Part shown: positions 61,711-64,000 of the stretch, one piece after another
Numbering within the stretch: position 1 is the stretch's first letter
Layout of the letters: each line of letters starts with the position of its first letter
Origin: Streptomyces sp. PsTaAH-137
GTDB lineage: Bacteria > Actinomycetota > Actinomycetes > Streptomycetales > Streptomycetaceae
Assembly: GCF_003259365.1 (NCBI RefSeq)
Contig: NZ_QLLY01000002.1
Span: forward strand, 124,001 to 188,000
Direction of reading: 5' to 3'
Length of the DNA: 64,000 bases
Translations under genes and position numbers: made by a program
The notes under the pieces: generated by a model
Seen by the model: the letters and a program-made list of their open reading frames with translations, nothing else
Told to the model about the DNA's origin: nothing
Database searches by the model: none

Positions 61711-62322
61711 TCACCTGCCGGAGCTGGAAGGGGCGGGGGCCGTGGGGGTGGAGGCGGTGGGCGTGGAGGTCGGCGCGGGCGGCGCGGAGGCCGAGGCGCC
61801 GGGTGCCGGGGTGGCGCTCGGCGCCGGGGCCGTCGGCTCGGCCTCGGGCGGGCGGGGCGTCTGCTGCCGGGACGGCAGGGGCAGCGAGGCCGGGCTCGGC
61901 AGGCCGCGGACGGTGCCATCGGGGTTCAGGAACGCGGGGTCGCCGCCGGGGACCATGCCGAGTTCACGGGCGCGGCGCTGGAGGGCGTCGGGCGCGGAGT
62001 AGGAGTCGACCTCGCGCTGGAGCTCCTGCTCGTCGTCGGTCAGCTCGGTGGTCTGCTTCCTGAGCTTGGTGAGCTTGAACGATCCTTCGTTGAGCGAGGA
62101 GTTCAGCATCAGGAGCGTGATGAGCCCGCCGCCGAGCAGCAGCACGACGAGGAGGACGAACGGCGTGCGCGCGGCCTGTGAGCCGCCGGAGGGCGCGACG
62201 GGGAGGAAGCGCGCGAGCCGTGCCACCCGTCCGCGTGGTCCTCGGGACGGGCCGCCGGAACTCCGTGAGCTCTTGGCTCCTTTGGAGTTCTTGGTTCCTT
62301 GCGCGTCACTTCTGGCGCTCAT
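61711..62322 (-). CDS. ftsL: FtsL-like septum protein
   Basis: In this 203-aa protein, a basic cytoplasmic region (1-48) precedes one transmembrane helix (RTPFVLLVVLLLGGGLITLL, about 52-71) and a short coiled coil (FKLTKLRKQTTELTDDEQEL, about 80-105). PDALQRRARELGMVPGGDP is the conserved end of the FtsL/DivIC fold. The last 70 residues are a Pro/Ala/Ser/Thr-rich tail outside the membrane. Identification rests on place (between rsmH and ftsI) and architecture, as FtsL sequences vary. Confidence 0.88.
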   Translation of the reverse strand: MSARSDAQGTKNSKGAKSSRSSGGPSRGPRGRVARLARFLPVAPSGGSQAARTPFVLLVVLLLGGGLITLLMLNSSLNEGSFKLTKLRKQTTELTDDEQELQREVDSYSAPDALQRRARELGMVPGGDPAFLNPDGTVRGLPSPASLPLPSRQQTPRPPEAEPTAPAPSATPAPGASASAPPAPTSTPTASTPTAPAPSSSGR

Positions 62323-62358
62323 GACCACCCCTCCACGCGCGCGTGCCTCACTCGACCG

Positions 62359-63315
62359 TCATCCGTTCACGTCCTCGCGGATCCGCTGCGCACCCCGCAG
62401 CCGTGCCGGGGCGGCCCGGCGGTTCTCGGCGACCTCTTCCTCCGTGGGGAGTTCGGCGCCGCGCGTGAGCAACTGCAGGCGGGGCTGGTACTGCTCGGGG
62501 ACCACGGGCAGTCCGGGCGGCGCCGTGGTGGCCGCGCCGGCCGCGAGGACCTGCTTGACGAGGCGGTCCTCTAGCGACTGGTAGGACAGCACGGCGATCC
62601 GGCCGCCGACGGCGAGCGCCTTCACCGCGGCCGGGATCGCCCGCTCCAGGACGCTCAGCTCGCCGTTGACCTCGATGCGCAGGGCCTGGAAGGTGCGCTT
62701 GGCCGGGTTGCCGCCGGTGCGCTTGGCGGCCTGCGGCAGCGCGTCCCTGATCAGCTCGACGAGCCGCGCGCTGTTGCTGAACGGCTCCTTCTCGCGCTCG
62801 CGCACGACGGCCGAGACGATGCGCTTGGCCTGCTTCTCCTCGCCGTACTGGCGCAGGATGCGCACCAGTTCGCCCGCGGGGTAGGTGTTGAGGACCTCCG
62901 CGGCGCTCATCCCCGTCGTCTGGTCCATGCGCATGTCGAGCGGCGCGTCCTGCGCGTAGGCGAAGCCGCGGTCGGCCTCGTCGAGCTGCATGGAGGAGAC
63001 GCCGAGGTCGAACAGGACGCCCTGGACGCGCGGGATGCCCAAGCGGTCCAGGACCTCGGGCAGTTCGTCGTAGACGGCGTGCACCAGGGTGGCCCGGTCA
63101 CCGAAGGGGGCGAGGCGCTCGCCCGACAGGCGCAGCGCCTCCTTGTCGCGGTCCAGCGCGACGAGACGGCAGGAGGGGAACGTGCTGAGCAGGGCTTCGC
63201 TGTGGCCGCCGAGGCCGAGCGTGCAGTCGACGACGACCGCGCCCGGCTGGGCCAGCGCGGGGGCCAACATGTCCAGGCAGCGCTGGAGCATGACCGGGAC
63301 GTGTCGCTGACTCAA
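62359..63315 (-). CDS. rsmH: 16S rRNA (cytosine1402-N4)-methyltransferase
   Basis: The protein is 318 aa from TTG 63313-63315, preceded by GAGAGGG. Motif I is [16 protein letters not shown], followed by [38 protein letters not shown] and the catalytic-region [33 protein letters not shown] is near the C-terminus. It methylates C1402 in the 16S decoding centre. It is the first gene of the dcw run here; no mraZ reading frame is found in the 410 bases upstream. Confidence 0.97.
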   Translation of the reverse strand: MSQRHVPVMLQRCLDMLAPALAQPGAVVVDCTLGLGGHSEALLSTFPSCRLVALDRDKEALRLSGERLAPFGDRATLVHAVYDELPEVLDRLGIPRVQGVLFDLGVSSMQLDEADRGFAYAQDAPLDMRMDQTTGMSAAEVLNTYPAGELVRILRQYGEEKQAKRIVSAVVREREKEPFSNSARLVELIRDALPQAAKRTGGNPAKRTFQALRIEVNGELSVLERAIPAAVKALAVGGRIAVLSYQSLEDRLVKQVLAAGAATTAPPGLPVVPEQYQPRLQLLTRGAELPTEEEVAENRRAAPARLRGAQRIREDVNG

Positions 63316-63523
63316 GAGGCCCTCTCAGGTCCGGCGGGCCGGCGCGGACGCACTGCCGGGTCCCCGCCCGCTCATGAAGGGGATGGTGGTCCGTCGGCGC
63401 CGGGGAAGTGACGCCGGCCGACCGGAGCGGGAGGAGGCCGAGCCGTACGTACGCGCCGCGCACGCGGGGAGCGTCCGGCAGCGCCGGGTTCTCCGTGTTG
63501 CTTCGTTAATGGGGTTCGGCGTC

Positions 63524-63551
63524 ACTTTAGTCCACGGCGACCCCCGGTCAA
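63524..63551 (-). promoter_or_regulatory. Candidate promoter of the dcw operon (rsmH)
   Basis: On the minus strand TTGACC (63546-63551), 16 bases, then TAAAGT (63524-63529), a good vegetative promoter match about 210 bases ahead of the rsmH TTG, in an AT-richer patch. The gap 63316-63725 otherwise shows no gene, no run of MraZ-type GTGGG boxes and no clear riboswitch. The right part (63640-63725) must hold the promoter of the carbonic anhydrase gene. Confidence 0.55.
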
Positions 63552-63725
63552 TCAACCGGCCTGCGCGTCGCGGACTGCTTCCCGAGGAAGCCGTACCTCC
63601 GTCGAATTCACCTGTTCGGAGGAGGCGGGAACGCCCTGTGGGTTAGCTCACAACAAGGCTCGAAGGCCTTCTTTGTCCCCTCTCACAGCAGGCCCCGCAC
63701 TTCGGTGACCAGTAACGTCGTCACC

Positions 63726-64000
63726 ATGACGACTTCCGCATCCCTCCCCTCCGACGGCGCCATATCGGCCGACGGCACCGTGACGGACCGCCTGGTCGAG
63801 GCGAACGGGCAGTACGCCGAGGCGTTCACCGACCCCGGCATGGACGCGCGCCCCGTGTTGCGCGTCGCCGTGGTGGCGTGCATGGACGCGCGCCTCGACC
63901 TGCACAAGGCGCTCGGCCTCCAACTGGGCGACTGCCACACGATCCGCAACGCGGGCGGTGTCGTGACCGACGACGTGATCCGCTCGCTGACCATCAGCCA
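63726..64000 (+). CDS. Beta-carbonic anhydrase (partial, N-terminal 91 residues)
   Basis: The gene runs off the right edge. The product starts MTTSASLPSDGAISADGTVT, has the helix DRLVEANGQYAEAFTDPGMD, and then VAVVACMDARLDLHKALGLQ, where CxDxR gives the zinc-ligand Cys and the Asp-Arg dyad of beta-carbonic anhydrases. DCHTIRNAGGVVTDDVIRSL is the next conserved block, so all visible family motifs are intact. It interconverts CO2 and bicarbonate. No good Shine-Dalgarno sequence is visible before ATG 63726; a leaderless or weakly led message is possible. It is divergent from the dcw operon. Confidence 0.93.
   Translation, partial: MTTSASLPSDGAISADGTVTDRLVEANGQYAEAFTDPGMDARPVLRVAVVACMDARLDLHKALGLQLGDCHTIRNAGGVVTDDVIRSLTIS

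Noticed and set aside
1..64000. Search for tRNA or rRNA genes, transposases, integrases, secondary-metabolite or defence gene clusters
   Set aside because: None could be supported; GGTTCGA-like matches fall inside coding sequence.

Overview
The window is chromosomal DNA from a Streptomyces or a very close relative. It has very high G+C, many GTG and TTG starts, tightly overlapping operons, and Streptomyces-type gene content: the dual-function isomerase PriA, DivIVA, SepF and YggT next to the division cluster, an ileS T-box, and a DksA-type protein with a long Lys/Ala/Pro tail. From memory of other streptomycetes, the gene order matches the conserved core stretch running from the trp and his genes to the division and cell-wall (dcw) cluster. 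I saw no tRNA or rRNA genes, insertion sequences, prophage or CRISPR array.

Region 1 (1-17000) is amino-acid biosynthesis with one accessory segment inside it. The minus strand carries hisI, trpE, two small Trp-associated membrane proteins, a DUF2752 protein and the first codons of trpC. Further along is a compact, overlapping his operon: hisD-hisC-hisB-(54-aa membrane protein)-hisH-priA-ridA-hisF. PriA supplies both the HisA and TrpF reactions, which links the two pathways. Between them (about 3.7-11.3 kb) sit less conserved genes: a TIGR03085 protein, an MFS exporter with its own HTH repressor, a PucR-type regulator, a LuxR-type regulator that lacks the NTPase domain of its family, and a secreted polyester-hydrolase (cutinase/PETase-family) enzyme. 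A large nested inverted-repeat element with a 28-bp tandem array fills the gap before hisF.

Region 2 (17-36 kb) is mixed housekeeping. It holds a membrane-anchored beta-helix-like protein, an unrecognised 336-aa protein, a LON-domain protein, a YbaK deacylase, a 24-codon gene that I read as ribosomal protein bL37, a DUF2567 protein, an ABC exporter pair, an NYN-domain protein, a 54-aa protein, dnaE1 with an intact PHP proofreading site, a DUF2252 kinase-like protein, a membrane protein next to a DsbA-like oxidoreductase, PhoD, a dienelactone-hydrolase-like protein and an MscS channel.

Region 3 (36-45 kb) starts with a second, shorter copy of the repeat element. It then has a CPA1 antiporter, a GNAT protein, an RluD-type pseudouridine synthase, lspA and the DksA-type protein. 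A translational-type T-box leader precedes ileS, whose HIGH motif is rearranged to GxHH.

Region 4 (45-63.3 kb, all minus strand) is the division and cell-wall cluster: rsmH-ftsL-ftsI-murE-murF-mraY-murD-ftsW-murG-ftsQ-ftsZ-pgeF-yggS-sepF-yggT-divIVA. It makes peptidoglycan precursors, builds the Z-ring and drives polar growth. A plus-strand beta-carbonic anhydrase begins at the right edge. Start codons were chosen from ribosome-binding sites, overlaps and remembered family lengths; several are marked as uncertain.
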